In this document: positions 9,237-19,431 of the stretch, one piece after another
How positions within the stretch are numbered: position 1 is the first letter of the stretch
Layout of the letters: the number at the start of each line of letters is the position of its first letter
Origin: JBCBWG01 sp964579305
Lineage (GTDB): Bacteria > Pseudomonadota > Alphaproteobacteria > Rhizobiales > Hyphomicrobiaceae
DNA: 64,000 nt
Direction of reading: 5' to 3'
NCBI GenBank assembly: GCA_964579305.1
Contig: CAZOGY010000006.1
Span: 1-64,000 of the forward strand
Program-made: the position numbers and the translations under genes
Notes under the pieces: generated by a model
Told to the model about the DNA's origin: nothing
Seen by the model: the letters and a program-made list of their open reading frames with translations, nothing else
The model's database searches: none

Positions 9237-9247
9237 GGACGTCTCAA

Positions 9248-10120
9248 ATGTTAGACACCGCACAACACAGCCTGCGCACGGTAACAATTGCGATTGACCT
9301 GCCAGCAAACGCCGCGGCGGGCGAAACGTGGCGTCTCCTGGTGCCGCGGCCGGTGAACCATTGGGGCATCGCTTTTGAGGCCGCACGCTTTGGCGGCATC
9401 GCCGCGGTCGACGAGATCGGCGCCATCAATAGCCCGCAGCGCGCGTACGTCTTGACGCTGGCGCAGATGCCCGCGTCTCCAAGCGTTGTTTATGAATTCC
9501 GCGATGGTCCGGCCGAAGTCCCCGCGTGGGCTTGGGACAGCCAAAACAACCGCTACACCAATGCGTCCGACGATCTCGCCCAACTCGCGGGAAGTCACGT
9601 CGACCGCTCCGCATCGCAAATCGATCAGCTCCGCGCGCTGGCCGAGTTGTCAGCTGAGCTGTTCCACTACGGGCACGGCGGCGCTCACTTCAACGACGGC
9701 ACCGCGCAGGTTCCCGCGATCAAAGACCCAATCCAAGGCACCTGCGTCGATATCAATACGTTCCTGCTGGCAGCGGCGCGCGCAATCGGCCTGCGCGGGC
9801 AGTATGTGGCCGGCTATTGGTTCCACCCTGAAAAGACCGCGACCCACGACATGCATTGCTGGCTGGCTTTTAGCTGCGATGGAGAGATCGTTTTTTGGGA
9901 TGTCGCTCATCACCTCAAATGGGGCGTTCCTGAACTCGGTGCAGGCCTCAATCCCGCAGGCGGCCGACGCGTTCCCATGAGTTTCGGGCGCGGCCATATC
10001 TTCCAGATCGCTGGCCAACCAATTGAAGCACCGCATTTTTCCGAGCCGGTTTGGATCTCGCCCGCGGGCGAAGCCGTCGAACCAGCAATCGTCGCAACCG
10101 TGACGGACCCCCAGTCCTGA
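9248..10120 (+). CDS. Transglutaminase-like (papain-fold) protein
   Basis: 290 residues from the ATG at 9248, 11 nt after arsR and preceded by GAGGACG. The transglutaminase core is in the C-terminal half: the Cys of IQGTCVDINTFLLAAARAIG, the His of THDMHCWLAF, and the Asp of FWDVAHHLKWG form a complete triad in the family order. The N-terminal 120 residues look like a beta-rich accessory domain (ETWRLLVPRPVNHWG). No signal peptide is obvious. Its presence between a metal-type regulator and a permease is unusual. The reaction (protease, cross-linker or thiol hydrolase) is unknown. Confidence 0.8.
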   Translation: MLDTAQHSLRTVTIAIDLPANAAAGETWRLLVPRPVNHWGIAFEAARFGGIAAVDEIGAINSPQRAYVLTLAQMPASPSVVYEFRDGPAEVPAWAWDSQNNRYTNASDDLAQLAGSHVDRSASQIDQLRALAELSAELFHYGHGGAHFNDGTAQVPAIKDPIQGTCVDINTFLLAAARAIGLRGQYVAGYWFHPEKTATHDMHCWLAFSCDGEIVFWDVAHHLKWGVPELGAGLNPAGGRRVPMSFGRGHIFQIAGQPIEAPHFSEPVWISPAGEAVEPAIVATVTDPQS

Positions 10121-10199
10121 GACTGCCAGGGCCGATCGCGCCACCCACACTGCGGCCGTCGCGCCGCCAATCACGCCGACACGAAAATGGAGACTGGTC

Positions 10200-11264
10200 A
10201 TGACTGAACTCGCCATGCGCCAACTGGGTCAGGCGCGCCAATGGCTCAGCGGTTTTACAAGCATGCTGGGCTCGGTCTGGATGTTGATCATCCTGATCCC
10301 GCTTGCCGTGCTCGTGATGGACCAGCCAAACTTTGTGCCGGTCATCGTGTTCGCCACGAAAGCGTTCTTGAACACGCTGCCCTACATCGTGCTGGCCTGT
10401 TTAATGATCGCTTATCTCAAGGCAACCGGCGCTGAGCGCATCGTGGCGAAAGCCTTCGAGGGACACCTCACGCGCATGATCGTTCTGGCTGCGCTGATCG
10501 GTGGCCTTGCGCCCTTCTGTTCCTGCGAAGTCATTCCGTTTATCGCCGGTCTGCTCGCCGTCGGCGCGCCGTTGTCGGCGGTCATGGCCTTCTGGCTGTC
10601 CTCGCCGCTGATGGATCCCGCAGCGTTGTTCATCACCGCCGGCGCGTTGGGCTGGGAGTTTGCGATTGCCAAGGCCATTGCTGCAGTAAGTCTCGGCCTG
10701 ATCGGCGGCTTCGCCATGCGCGGCTTGATGGCAACCGGCGCATTTGCCGACCCGCTCAAGGAGCGTAAGGCCGGCGGCTGCTGTTCCAAGTCGAGCGGCT
10801 GTGGCGCACAGCCGAAGGAAGACAAGCCGGTGTGGAAGTTCTGGCAACAGCCGGCGCGCGTTGAGACGTTCCGCAGCGAAGGGCTTGCGAACGGACTGTT
10901 CCTGATCAAATGGCTCGCGCTCGCCTATATCCTGGAAGCGCTGCTGGTGACCTACGTGCCTGCACAGCTCATCGCAACGGTCGTCGGCGGCGATGGCGCT
11001 TGGCCGGTCGTTGTCGGCGCTCTTGTCGGGGCACCGGCCTACCTGAACGGCTATGCGGCCCCGCCGCTGGTCGCGGGCTTGATGGAACAGGGCATGACGT
11101 CAGGCGCGGCCATGTCATTCATGATCGCTGGTGGCGTCAGCTCGATCCCGGCAATGGCCGCTGTCTACTCGCTCGTGAAGCGCGAAGTGTTCGCCGTCTA
11201 CATGGCCTTCGGCATCTTCGGCGCGATGCTGATCGGCCTCGTCTTCGGGGCCTATGCCGGCTGA
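10200..11264 (+). CDS. ArsP-like / DUF318 family permease
   Basis: 354 residues, ATG preceded by GGAGA. Multi-spanning inner-membrane protein with two homologous halves: the first has LAPFCSCEVIPFIAGLLAVG and FWLSSPLMDP, the second GAPAYLNGYAAPPLVAGL. The CSC-E motif is characteristic of the ArsP/SO_0444 permease family that exports organoarsenicals or metals. The cytoplasmic loop between the halves is Cys-rich (GGCCSKSSGCG), suggesting metal sensing or handoff. Last gene of the arsR operon, with a strong terminator behind. The substrate is not determinable; arsenical or soft-metal efflux is likeliest. Confidence 0.87.
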   Translation: MTELAMRQLGQARQWLSGFTSMLGSVWMLIILIPLAVLVMDQPNFVPVIVFATKAFLNTLPYIVLACLMIAYLKATGAERIVAKAFEGHLTRMIVLAALIGGLAPFCSCEVIPFIAGLLAVGAPLSAVMAFWLSSPLMDPAALFITAGALGWEFAIAKAIAAVSLGLIGGFAMRGLMATGAFADPLKERKAGGCCSKSSGCGAQPKEDKPVWKFWQQPARVETFRSEGLANGLFLIKWLALAYILEALLVTYVPAQLIATVVGGDGAWPVVVGALVGAPAYLNGYAAPPLVAGLMEQGMTSGAAMSFMIAGGVSSIPAMAAVYSLVKREVFAVYMAFGIFGAMLIGLVFGAYAG

Positions 11265-11341
11265 TCCATTCCCAGCCTGCGCGCAATGCGAGACAGTGTG
11301 CTGAGCCATCCTGTCAGCCCAAGATTTGCTGAAAACAAATC

Positions 11342-11375
11342 GAGCGCCATGTGGTCCCCCACGTGGCGCTCGTTT
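11342..11375 (+). terminator. Strong hairpin terminator after the permease gene
   Basis: 13-bp stem GAGCGCCATGTGG / CCACGTGGCGCTC with a TCCC loop; the single mismatch is a possible G-U pair. It is followed by GTTT, a short T-run. It lies 77 nt after the permease stop. Confidence 0.7.
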
Positions 11376-11724
11376 CACATTGCGACGCATCAAGCTTGTG
11401 ATCGGCAAGAACGCTCAGGCCGCAAGGCCCTCAGTGAAACGCGCTTGCCTGGCGAATAAAGCGATAGCGAAAGCGCCGCACCGATCCCGTTGGAGTTGCC
11501 CGGCCTGAGGCCGGAACCGCATCGCAAGGCCCAAAAGCGAAAGCGGGTGTCACGGACAACGTCCCGTTGGAATATCAGCGGCGGCGCGGGTCAAGAAGGT
11601 GCACCGCCGTATGTCGTGTTCGCCAAGATCATTTCGCGTTCAGACGCGTCCACCAGCCATGATCTCGGTTTTGGTGGTCGCTGCATGTTCCGGTTCAGGC
11701 GGTTCCGCCTGAACCGGATGGGCT
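11376..11724. other. Region between the permease terminator and the giant repeat gene
   Basis: 349 bases between convergent genes. No supportable ORF or RNA gene. Near 11694-11716 GGCGGTTCCGCC forms a small palindrome just beyond the stop of the large minus-strand gene, possibly part of its transcription end. Confidence 0.4.
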
Positions 11725-12885
11725 TCAGCGGATGCAGCGGAAGCCGTTTCGACCAATCCGCTGGATACGCGCGCCTTGCGGGCACACGCAGCGGTTGCCC
11801 TGGAGACGTCCGCCCAAGCAAACCACGCGCTGATTGGGTTGGCCTTGACGCACGCAGCGGAAGGTGTTGCGGCCCGCCGGCTGGAGACGCGCCCCTCGTG
11901 GGCAGACGCAGCGATTGCCCTGTGCGCGTCCGCCGATGCAGCGGACTTGTTGTTGACGCACGCAGCGGAAGGTGTTGCGGCCCGCCGGCTGGAGACGCGC
12001 CCCTTGCGGACAGATGCAGCGGTTGCCCTGTGCGCGTCCGCCGATGCAGCGCACTTGCTGTTGACGCACGCAGCGGAAGGTGTTGCGGCCCGCCGGCTGG
12101 AGACGCGCCCCTTGCGGACAGATGCAGCGGTTGCCCTGTGCGCGTCCGCCGATGCAGCGCACTTGCTGTTGACGCACGCACCGGAAGGTATTGCGGCCNN
12201 NNNNNNNNNNNNNNNNNNNNNNNNNNNNNNNNNNNNNNNNNNNNNNNNNNNNNNNNNNNNNNNNNNNNNNNNNNNNNNNNNNNNNNNNNNNNNNNNNNCT
12301 TGCGGACAGACGCACCGGTTGCCGCGCGCTTGTCCGCCGATGCAGCGGACTTGCTGTTGACGCACGCAGCGGAAGGTGTTGCGGCCCGCCGGCTGCACGC
12401 GTGCTCCTTGCGGACAGACGCACCGGTTGCCGCGCGCTTGTCCGCCGATGCAGCGCACTTGCTGTTGACGCACGCACCGGAAGGTATTGCGGCCCGCTGG
12501 CTGGACGCGTGCCCCTTGCGGACAGACGCACCGGTTGCCGCGCGCTTGTCCGCCGATGCAGCGGACTTGCTGTTGACGCACGCAGCGGAAGGTGTTGCGG
12601 CCCGCCGGCTGCACGCGTGCTCCTTGCGGACAGACGCACCGGTTGCCGCGCGCTTGTCCGCCGATGCAGCGCACTTGCTGTTGACGCACGCACCGGAAGG
12701 TATTGCGGCCCGCTGGCTGGACGCGTGCCCCTTGCGGACAGACGCACCGGTTGCCGCGCGCTTGCCCGCCGATGCAGCGAACTTCCTGTTGACGCACACA
12801 GCGGAAATTGAACGCGTTGATCCGCTGCAGTCGGGTTCCGGCCGGACAGATGCAGCGACGGCCGACCTGACGGCCACCACTGCAC
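11725..12885 (-). repeat. Tandem 108-bp coding repeats (CIGG / CVCPQG units)
   Basis: In-frame tandem repeats of 108 bp (36 residues), each with four Cys in the pattern RCIGG-x6-CxCP-x13-FRCVR. Repeat phase points fall at about 11845, 11953, 12061, 12169, then after the gap 12357, 12465, 12573, 12681 and 12789. The units towards the C-terminus (lower coordinates) are RAQGNRC variants; the inner ones are nearly identical QARGNRC units. An assembly gap interrupts the array, so the true copy number is unknown. Confidence 0.92.
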
Positions 12886-15800
12886 ACCAACGGGATGGAT
12901 GCACCGCGCACCGCACACCAACGATTCGTCCCCGCCGGACGGACGCGCCATCCGGAGTTGGCCAACTGCGCCGCCTCCCGCTGACTGGTCACCGTGCGCT
13001 GTCCGCGTGGGCAAGTGCGTTGCTGTGGCGGCGACGCGCACCAGCGGCCACGTCCAGACGGACGGACGGTCCAGCCTGCATTGGTCAACTGCGCCGCCTC
13101 TCGCGGACTGGTGACCGTGCGCTGCCCGCGCTTGCACGGCGAAGGCGGCGGTGCCACCCGGACCGCGCACCAGCGCGCGCTGGCCACCCGGCGGACCCGC
13201 CAACCAGCGTTGGCAAGCCGGCGTGCAACACGCTGGTTCGTCACCGTGCGCTCGCCTTGGTTGCAGCCAACGGGCGCTGTGGCACACCAACGTCCGCGTC
13301 CAGCCGGCCGCACCGACCAACCAGCGTTCGTAAGCCGCGCTGCTTCGCGCGAACTGCTGACCGTGCGTTCGCCGCGCCGGCACTGTGGAACTGGGCGGCC
13401 GATGCAATACACGGTGCCGCGCTGATTGCTGACCCGACGTACCGGGAAGCCGCGTGCGCGGAACCGTCGTGCCACGGCCCCGTTCGTCACGCGCTGTTCA
13501 CCGCTTGCACATGGCGGAAGGTCGACGACCGGGCCGGGCCGGGCGCAAACGGGAAAACGAGCTGGCCTGCTCCTTTGCGTGCGCACCGGACGCCGGAACC
13601 GGTAGTTGAGCGCGGCAAGCCGCTGATACTGCCGGGCGTTGGTCACCGTGATTTCACCGCGCCGGCAAGGCGAAACCGGAACTGGTCCAACGCAATAGGC
13701 CCGGTCGCCCCTGAAGCTCACGTTGCGAACGCTTGCGCCGCGTTCACGCAGTGCGAAGGCTTGCCGGCGCGAGCGCACAAGCCGTTCGCCAGAGCGGCAC
13801 GGACTGGTCTGAACCGCGCAGTAGAGCCGGTCGCGCCCGCGCCGCAGCGTGCGCACCAGATAGCCCTGGCGGCGCAATTCCGTCGCGCGGTCCGCATTGC
13901 GGGTTGAGATCTCGCCGCGGCGACACTCAAGCGGCGGCGGCAGGGGACCCGCACACCAGAATGTACGGCCTCTGCTTGTCACCTGCCGTACATCCGAACC
14001 GAGGCGTTCACGCCGGCGCGCGGCCCGGAATGAGTTGATCTGATCCTCGCCGAAATAGCACCCCGGCTCGCCAGGGCCTTCAGGCCGCGGCGGGACGCAC
14101 CAAACGCGACCGGCACTATTCACCCGCAGACGCACGTCATAGCCGAGCCGGCGGAACCGGTTGGCAACGCGCCGACGGGTCACCGTCCGTTCGCTGTTGC
14201 GGCACCTTGGCGGCTCCACAATCGAGATGATGGGATCAGGCTGCGGCACCGCTGGGATCGGCGCTGGGCCAACGATCTCGCCAACGCAACGCCGCCCGGT
14301 GAAACGCTGGCCGGGAGGACAGCCGCACCGTCCACTGGGCAACGCAATCAGCGGCGGGCGGCATGCGGCCCGCACCGGCTCGACCGCCACGTTCACGCAT
14401 GAGACCGGATCGTTCGCAGATGGGTCAGCCTCGCCGGCCGGGTCACCGCTTGATACGGCACGGCCCGCGCCATCCACAACGCCTGGCGCCGTCGCCGCAA
14501 CGCAGTTGCGCAACGTCCCCGATGCCTCGGCGGGCAAGCGCACGGTGATCGTGTGGGTCGTTGCATCGCCTTCAGCAAGCGAGACGCTTGCATCGCACGA
14601 GAACGGCAAGCGCGTCGGCGCGGTGCCACACGGTAATGGCGGCGAGATCGAAACAATGTCCGCACGCGCTGCGTCCGCTTCGCCGCCAAGCGTCATGACG
14701 TCTGAAAGCGCGACCGTTCCATTGAATGCCGCAACGCCGTTATTGGCGATCGTCACATCGAATGCGCAGGTGTCGCCGGCCCGGCATGTCTCCGGTCCAC
14801 TCTTGGCGACCGTGATATCGACCCCGCCCGTCACACACGCCTCGTTGAGATCGTGTACGTCGCTTGAGCCAGAAATCATGCCGCTTGCGCAGTTTCTGTA
14901 ACGCGCATTGGCCGGCAGGTTGAACGTCACATCGAAAAAGCGGCTTTCACCCGCTTTGACGTTCGCACCGTTAATGGCGCACGTGACGTTGGCCGCCGGC
15001 ACCGGACCACACGACCATTCACTGGCAACGTCCGGCACGACGGTCGCGATCGGCAGGTCATCGCCGCCAACGGTCTTGTTGATATCATTGACCGAGATCG
15101 CACCATCGTGTTCGGCCGTTCCATTATTGGTGACGGTGATGCGGCATGAAACCGGCGCACCAAGCACGCTCGGCCGGCATGATTTCGCGATCGATAGATC
15201 CGCAGCGCGGTCGTCACGGTCTGAGCTTGCATCGGGATCCGGGATCACCGCCGTAGCGCACGAGCGGGCCCCAAAGTCCGCTTCTTCATAAAGCCGGGCA
15301 CAGTTGCGCACGTTCCGGTCGGGGACCTTAGCCACGTCGATGTTGCCGGCGACCTGGAAGGTTTTCTCCGAGCCGGGCCCAAGCGTCAGGTTGGTTTTCG
15401 TACAGCGCCAATGCCCCGGACCCGACAGGCGGGTACACGCAGCGCCGCTGACAAGCGCGTTCTTCACCGGCACCTGGAACTGCTCTTCGAACGACACCTC
15501 CCCGCGGAAGGCGCCTGCGCCCTCATTGCGGACCGTCACTCTGAATTCGCACCGCGCCGTCGCGCGGTCGTCGCTCAGGCGACATGGCCCGGTCGATGTC
15601 TTGGTCAGTTTGAGCTCAGGCGTCGGCGGATCGTCCGGCGGGTCACGGTCGCCATCGCCGTCACCCGGATCACCACCGCCCGGCGCTGGCTCACCGCCAT
15701 CATCGATGCCCGAAAGGCAAACCGCGTTCGGGCAAACCGGGATCCGCGCGCAGGCAGCGTCGTTGGTCATCACCCCGAATGGCGCAACGCCCATGCCGCC

Positions 15801-17246
15801 ATAATCAACGCGCGCGCAATTGTTGATGAAACTTGCGCCGGCAGCCGGCACGACTGAAACGGTAAAGCTGTCCGATGCCCCCGCGGCCAAGGTCAGCGCA
15901 GGGCGTGAACACGACAGGCCCGTCCCGGTGAGACCGCAGTTCCACGGTGCCGACGTCGCAACGACGGTGCCCCCGGGGGTGAGCGTCTCGGTCAAATGGA
16001 GGGGACCGCTAAAGTCAGCGCCGCCTGCGTTCGACACTGTGATCTCGAATGTGCAAGGACCTTCAGGCGCGCAAATGCCGTCGACGGCGGTCTTTGAGAC
16101 AGCCAGATCGGGCTTGGGCTCTTCGGGGGTGCATTCCGCATCTGCCGGGATCTCGATGGTCAGCTTCTGCGTGCAGCACAACGTCAGACCGTTCTTCGTC
16201 CCGTCAACGACCTTGACCTCATCTTCAAGACCGTTGGCAACCAGTTCAACGGTCATGCCGGGGGCCGCTCCCGCAATCGTCCATTCCAGCGTGCCACCGC
16301 CCGCGGGTACGACCTGTGCCGGCGTTGTCACCGTCACACCTGGCGTCAGCGAGCTGACGTCAATCGTGCGACCGGCATGCTCCGCGCCAACCGGCATCCG
16401 GTAAGTGAACGTCCCAGCCGACGGTCCGCACGTGATGTCGCCAGCATCGGTCTTGAAGCAGGCTTCGGGCTCTGTCCAAACCGGTCCTGGTTCGCCATCG
16501 CCGCCGTCGGAGACGGGCGTTGCGGGCGGCCGGCAGGTTTCCGTCACGATCGCCAGTTGGGTTGGTTTGCCGTTGAATGGATCAGCGGACGTGCGCGCGG
16601 GATTGTCCGACGTGAACGTCACGACCGTACCGTCGGCTTTCGTCAGGGAAAGCTTTGCCTGGTTGGAGGTGATCGTCCCCGCGCTGAAGCCAAACTTCGC
16701 CGCGTCGATCTTGGCCAGCGCCGTCACGGTAATCGTGCGCAATCCGCCGCTCGGCGCGAACTTCAGCCCGGAGAGTTTAAGCGTGTCGTTGGCATGCCCG
16801 GCGGTCGTCACGCTGCGGACCGGGGCCGGCGCGGCAACATCGCCGGTCACGGCAATGCGCCCTGCAATCCACGACAATCCGGCATGGTCGACGACGTCGG
16901 TCAGCGCCAGTTCCGCGTCGGTTGCCTCGCGGTGGAAGGCGGCGCCGAACGGCACTTCGATGGCGAAGGTGTATTCCGCATAGTTGCAGCCCAATTGGCG
17001 CGCGCTTTTTGTAAACCGGACTTGCTCGGTCCACTCAGCCTGCGCCGGCGCAAAGGCCGCGCCAATTGTCAGCGCCTGCAACGCGGCTGCGGCGCCAAAG
17101 GCCCATCGTGCCAGCCGTAAAGTCCGCCTGCGGCCACGTTGCGCCGCCTTTGGCATGATCAAAGAGGAAGCCATTTGAATATCCGTTCCAGAACGAGTGA
17201 GTGCTGAAAGTGAAAGGCCCACCAGGGCTTTGGGAAACGAGGTCAT
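11725..17246 (-). CDS. Giant secreted Cys-rich repeat protein with DUF11-like domains
   Basis: No named protein recognised. The frame from 17246 enters the N gap at 12298 and resumes, in the matching repeat register, in the frame ending at 11725. About 1,800 or more residues. Start: ATG 17246 with GGAGGGGGG upstream, 10 nt after the stop of the preceding gene; starts near residue 25 or 31 are possible. A signal peptide ends near APAQAEW. Order: two N-terminal beta domains; a Cys domain ending in CC shared with the neighbour (nt 16127-16467); four DUF11-like Ig domains (for example CTFEITVSNAGG); ten 36-44-residue units C-RGERTVTS...GRGRWCA; then about ten CIGG-type 36-residue units. Likely a disulphide-rich surface protein. 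Confidence 0.78.
12199..12298. other. Assembly gap (100 N) inside the tandem repeat
   Basis: Exactly 100 N. The left flank ends and the right flank begins inside the same type of repeat unit. By comparison with the complete unit around 12465-12520, the shortest natural closure is 20 nt, or 20 plus a multiple of 108. That also reconciles the reading frames on the two sides. Confidence 0.95.
12900..14204 (-). repeat. Ten diverged Cys-bracketed repeats (GERTVTS...WCA family)
   Basis: Ten tandem protein repeats of about 36-44 residues, each starting with Cys (C-x2-GE/GQ-x-TV) and ending with W/Y-C-A/V, with a predicted amphipathic helix (REAARLTNAG) and a VR strand between. The first copies (upper coordinates) are diverged; the last four (towards 12900) are close to each other. 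They are distinct from the CIGG units that follow. Confidence 0.85.
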
Positions 17247-17256
17247 GCCCCCCTCC

Positions 17257-19431
17257 TCACGGTGCGCATGCGATCGGAGGCAGGGTCACCTCGATCTGTG
17301 CTTTGCAGCAGGGGAAAGCGGCACCGGACTCAGCGTCGGATGATTTGAACGAACACAGATCAAGCAGCGTCCGCTCGCCCGGCAGCGCGCCGCTGAACGT
17401 GAGCGAGAATGGCATGCCGGCCGGCATGGTCAGGCTGCCCGGCACAAGCGACACGCCCGGTGTCAGCGACTTGGCTTGCAGGCTGTCTGCGCCGTCGATT
17501 TTGGTGTTGCGCACCGTCAGGTCGACAACGACAGTCCCGCCGGGCCCGCACGCAAATTGCGGTTCAACTTTCAAACACGCATCGCGCGGCGTTGGGATCG
17601 GCCTCGGATCCGGATCGGTGTCAGGACCGCCACCGGGCGGCAGAAGCGGCGGGATTGGATCGCCGGCGCCGAACGTCGGCAGGCCGCCTGACAGGCACGG
17701 GCGATAGACCTCAACGTCGCCGACATGGCCGCGCAGGTCAGGCTCATCGCTCAATCCATCAAAATCGAGAAAATAACTCGTTTTGGGCGGTTCGTTTTCC
17801 GGCCGCACAAGCCGTCGGTCCGTAATCTGAAGCCCGTTGATAAAAAGACCACCGAATTCGATGAGTTCGTCTTTGTTGTCGGGATCGTTGCGGAGATCTT
17901 CGCCGGTCTTGAAAACAGTGCCATCGCAGCGGCTGGTCAACATCGTGCCGCTTGCGTCATAACCAAAGCCGAGATCGACGCCACCAACTGCCATGGCATG
18001 GCCGGCCGGATAACCAACCGCATAGCTGTCAGGCACCGCGACCCATCGGCTTGGTGTTTCTGGATCATCCGGCGCCTCAAGGCGATAGCGTTTCAGATCG
18101 GTCTCGCCGGCCTTGGCAAAGCTTGCATAGTCGTAGCTGTTTTCAATCGCACCGCGCGCGGCAACGTACATGAGGCCGCTTTGGTCGAAGGCCAGATCGG
18201 TGATCATGGCACCTTCCGGCACGTCCGCGTCGAGTTCCCACCGCGCATCGTCGCCAAAGCTGCCGTCGGCCTGCAGGCTGACCGACCATACCTGCCCATC
18301 TTGATGAACGCCGTAATAGAGCCGGCCACCCTTGACGGCGAGGCCGAGGACACGCCGTCGCGGATCGGTGAGGCCCCAGGTTTTCGTATCGGCAACGTCA
18401 AACCGCGGTGAGGTGATTTCCATCCGCTTGGACGGATCGTGCGCGACGGGCTCCAGCGATTTGGCTGGTCTGGCCTTGGTGCCGTGATCGAATGTGCCAA
18501 CGTCGGTGCCATTCAGATCGAACCGATGGATCATCCCGGTGTCGAGGTCGGATACCAGCAGTTGGCGGGCAATGGGATCAAACGCGATGTTGCCAAGACC
18601 GGGCCCGGAATTGTCTTCGCCATCGAGCGTGACGTTAGCAAACAGCGTGATCTCGCCGGTCATGCCATCGATTTTGTAGATCGAACCAGGCCCGCCGCCG
18701 AGGGCGGTGCCGAATTGGCCGTCCATGAAATCGGCGCCGGGTTTGCCTTTTTTTAGTCGCTCCGGCCGACCGTCGTCATCGCTGTCGGGCGCAACGATTT
18801 GCAACCCGTGAAAGACGGACGCGGTCACATAAAGATTGGGGACCCGCTCAGTCGTGTCGTCACGTTGACCATCGTCGAACGCCAGCCCAAACACCTGGCC
18901 AACTTTTTCAGCAGCCACCTCAAACGGCTTTGGCGTCGTAATTTCCTGGCCTTTTGGCGCATCGGCCGGCGTTGCGAGTTGAAAGACCCGCAGCGTGACA
19001 CCTTTGGGATCGAGCAAAGTCTCGTCAACCGGATCGACGCCTGCTGCGACGCCTTCGGCCGGGAATATGGTGCCTGAAAAGCCAGTGACGGCCACGTTCC
19101 CGATTTTGAAAACAGGTCCATCACGCCCGCTGTCTGGCCCTGTTGCGTCACCATCGTCGTCGCCGAGCCCATCGTCATCAACGACGGCGCCGTCTTCGGT
19201 TTCAGCCGTTGGGGTCGCATCTTGGGCGACGGCAACGCCGGTCACAGGCGCTGCGCAGAAACCGAGGATGACGGTCAGTGCCAATATGCTTAATCCGGCG
19301 GCCAACCGCGACCGGTGGGCACAAAACAGTCCCTCGCGCGGCCGGTCATGACGTGTTGGCTGGCCTGCCGCAGTTACGTCCGGCGCCAAATGTGCATCGC
19401 GCTGCTCCGGCATACGGTGTTGTTCAGTCAT
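17257..19431 (-). CDS. Secreted propeller-like protein, partner of the giant repeat protein
   Basis: 724 residues from the ATG at 19431 (AGGAG 9 nt upstream; longer in-frame starts lack this). A long basic N-region precedes a signal-peptide-like hydrophobic stretch (SILALTVILGFCAAPVTG), then an acidic Asp/Gly-rich linker. The centre (about residues 90-600) has repeated strands such as GLGNIAFDPIARQLLVSDL, GRLYYGVHQDGQVWSVSL and MITDLAFDQSGLMYVAARG, which look like beta-propeller blades. A Pro-rich linker leads to a C-terminal Cys domain with CC that resembles one in the giant protein. The stop is 10 nt from that protein's start, so they are translationally coupled. Function unknown. Confidence 0.8.
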   Translation of the reverse strand: MTEQHRMPEQRDAHLAPDVTAAGQPTRHDRPREGLFCAHRSRLAAGLSILALTVILGFCAAPVTGVAVAQDATPTAETEDGAVVDDDGLGDDDGDATGPDSGRDGPVFKIGNVAVTGFSGTIFPAEGVAAGVDPVDETLLDPKGVTLRVFQLATPADAPKGQEITTPKPFEVAAEKVGQVFGLAFDDGQRDDTTERVPNLYVTASVFHGLQIVAPDSDDDGRPERLKKGKPGADFMDGQFGTALGGGPGSIYKIDGMTGEITLFANVTLDGEDNSGPGLGNIAFDPIARQLLVSDLDTGMIHRFDLNGTDVGTFDHGTKARPAKSLEPVAHDPSKRMEITSPRFDVADTKTWGLTDPRRRVLGLAVKGGRLYYGVHQDGQVWSVSLQADGSFGDDARWELDADVPEGAMITDLAFDQSGLMYVAARGAIENSYDYASFAKAGETDLKRYRLEAPDDPETPSRWVAVPDSYAVGYPAGHAMAVGGVDLGFGYDASGTMLTSRCDGTVFKTGEDLRNDPDNKDELIEFGGLFINGLQITDRRLVRPENEPPKTSYFLDFDGLSDEPDLRGHVGDVEVYRPCLSGGLPTFGAGDPIPPLLPPGGGPDTDPDPRPIPTPRDACLKVEPQFACGPGGTVVVDLTVRNTKIDGADSLQAKSLTPGVSLVPGSLTMPAGMPFSLTFSGALPGERTLLDLCSFKSSDAESGAAFPCCKAQIEVTLPPIACAP

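Noticed and set aside
11640..12198. Continuation of the giant gene to 11640 in the frame straight through the 100 N
   Set aside because: That frame loses the repeat register after the gap and becomes Ala/Ser-rich. The frame ending at 11725 keeps the CIGG repeat, and a gap of 20 modulo 108 explains the switch.
11845..12800. CRISPR-like array of regular 108-bp repeats
   Set aside because: The repeats are contiguous without unique spacers, are far longer than CRISPR repeats, and translate into one consistent protein repeat.
11490..13907. Plus-strand open frame of about 800 codons through the repeat region and the N run
   Set aside because: It is the antisense shadow of the Cys-rich repeat gene, has no start signal, and depends on reading through N. 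The minus-strand frame has regular Cys repeats and a coupled start.
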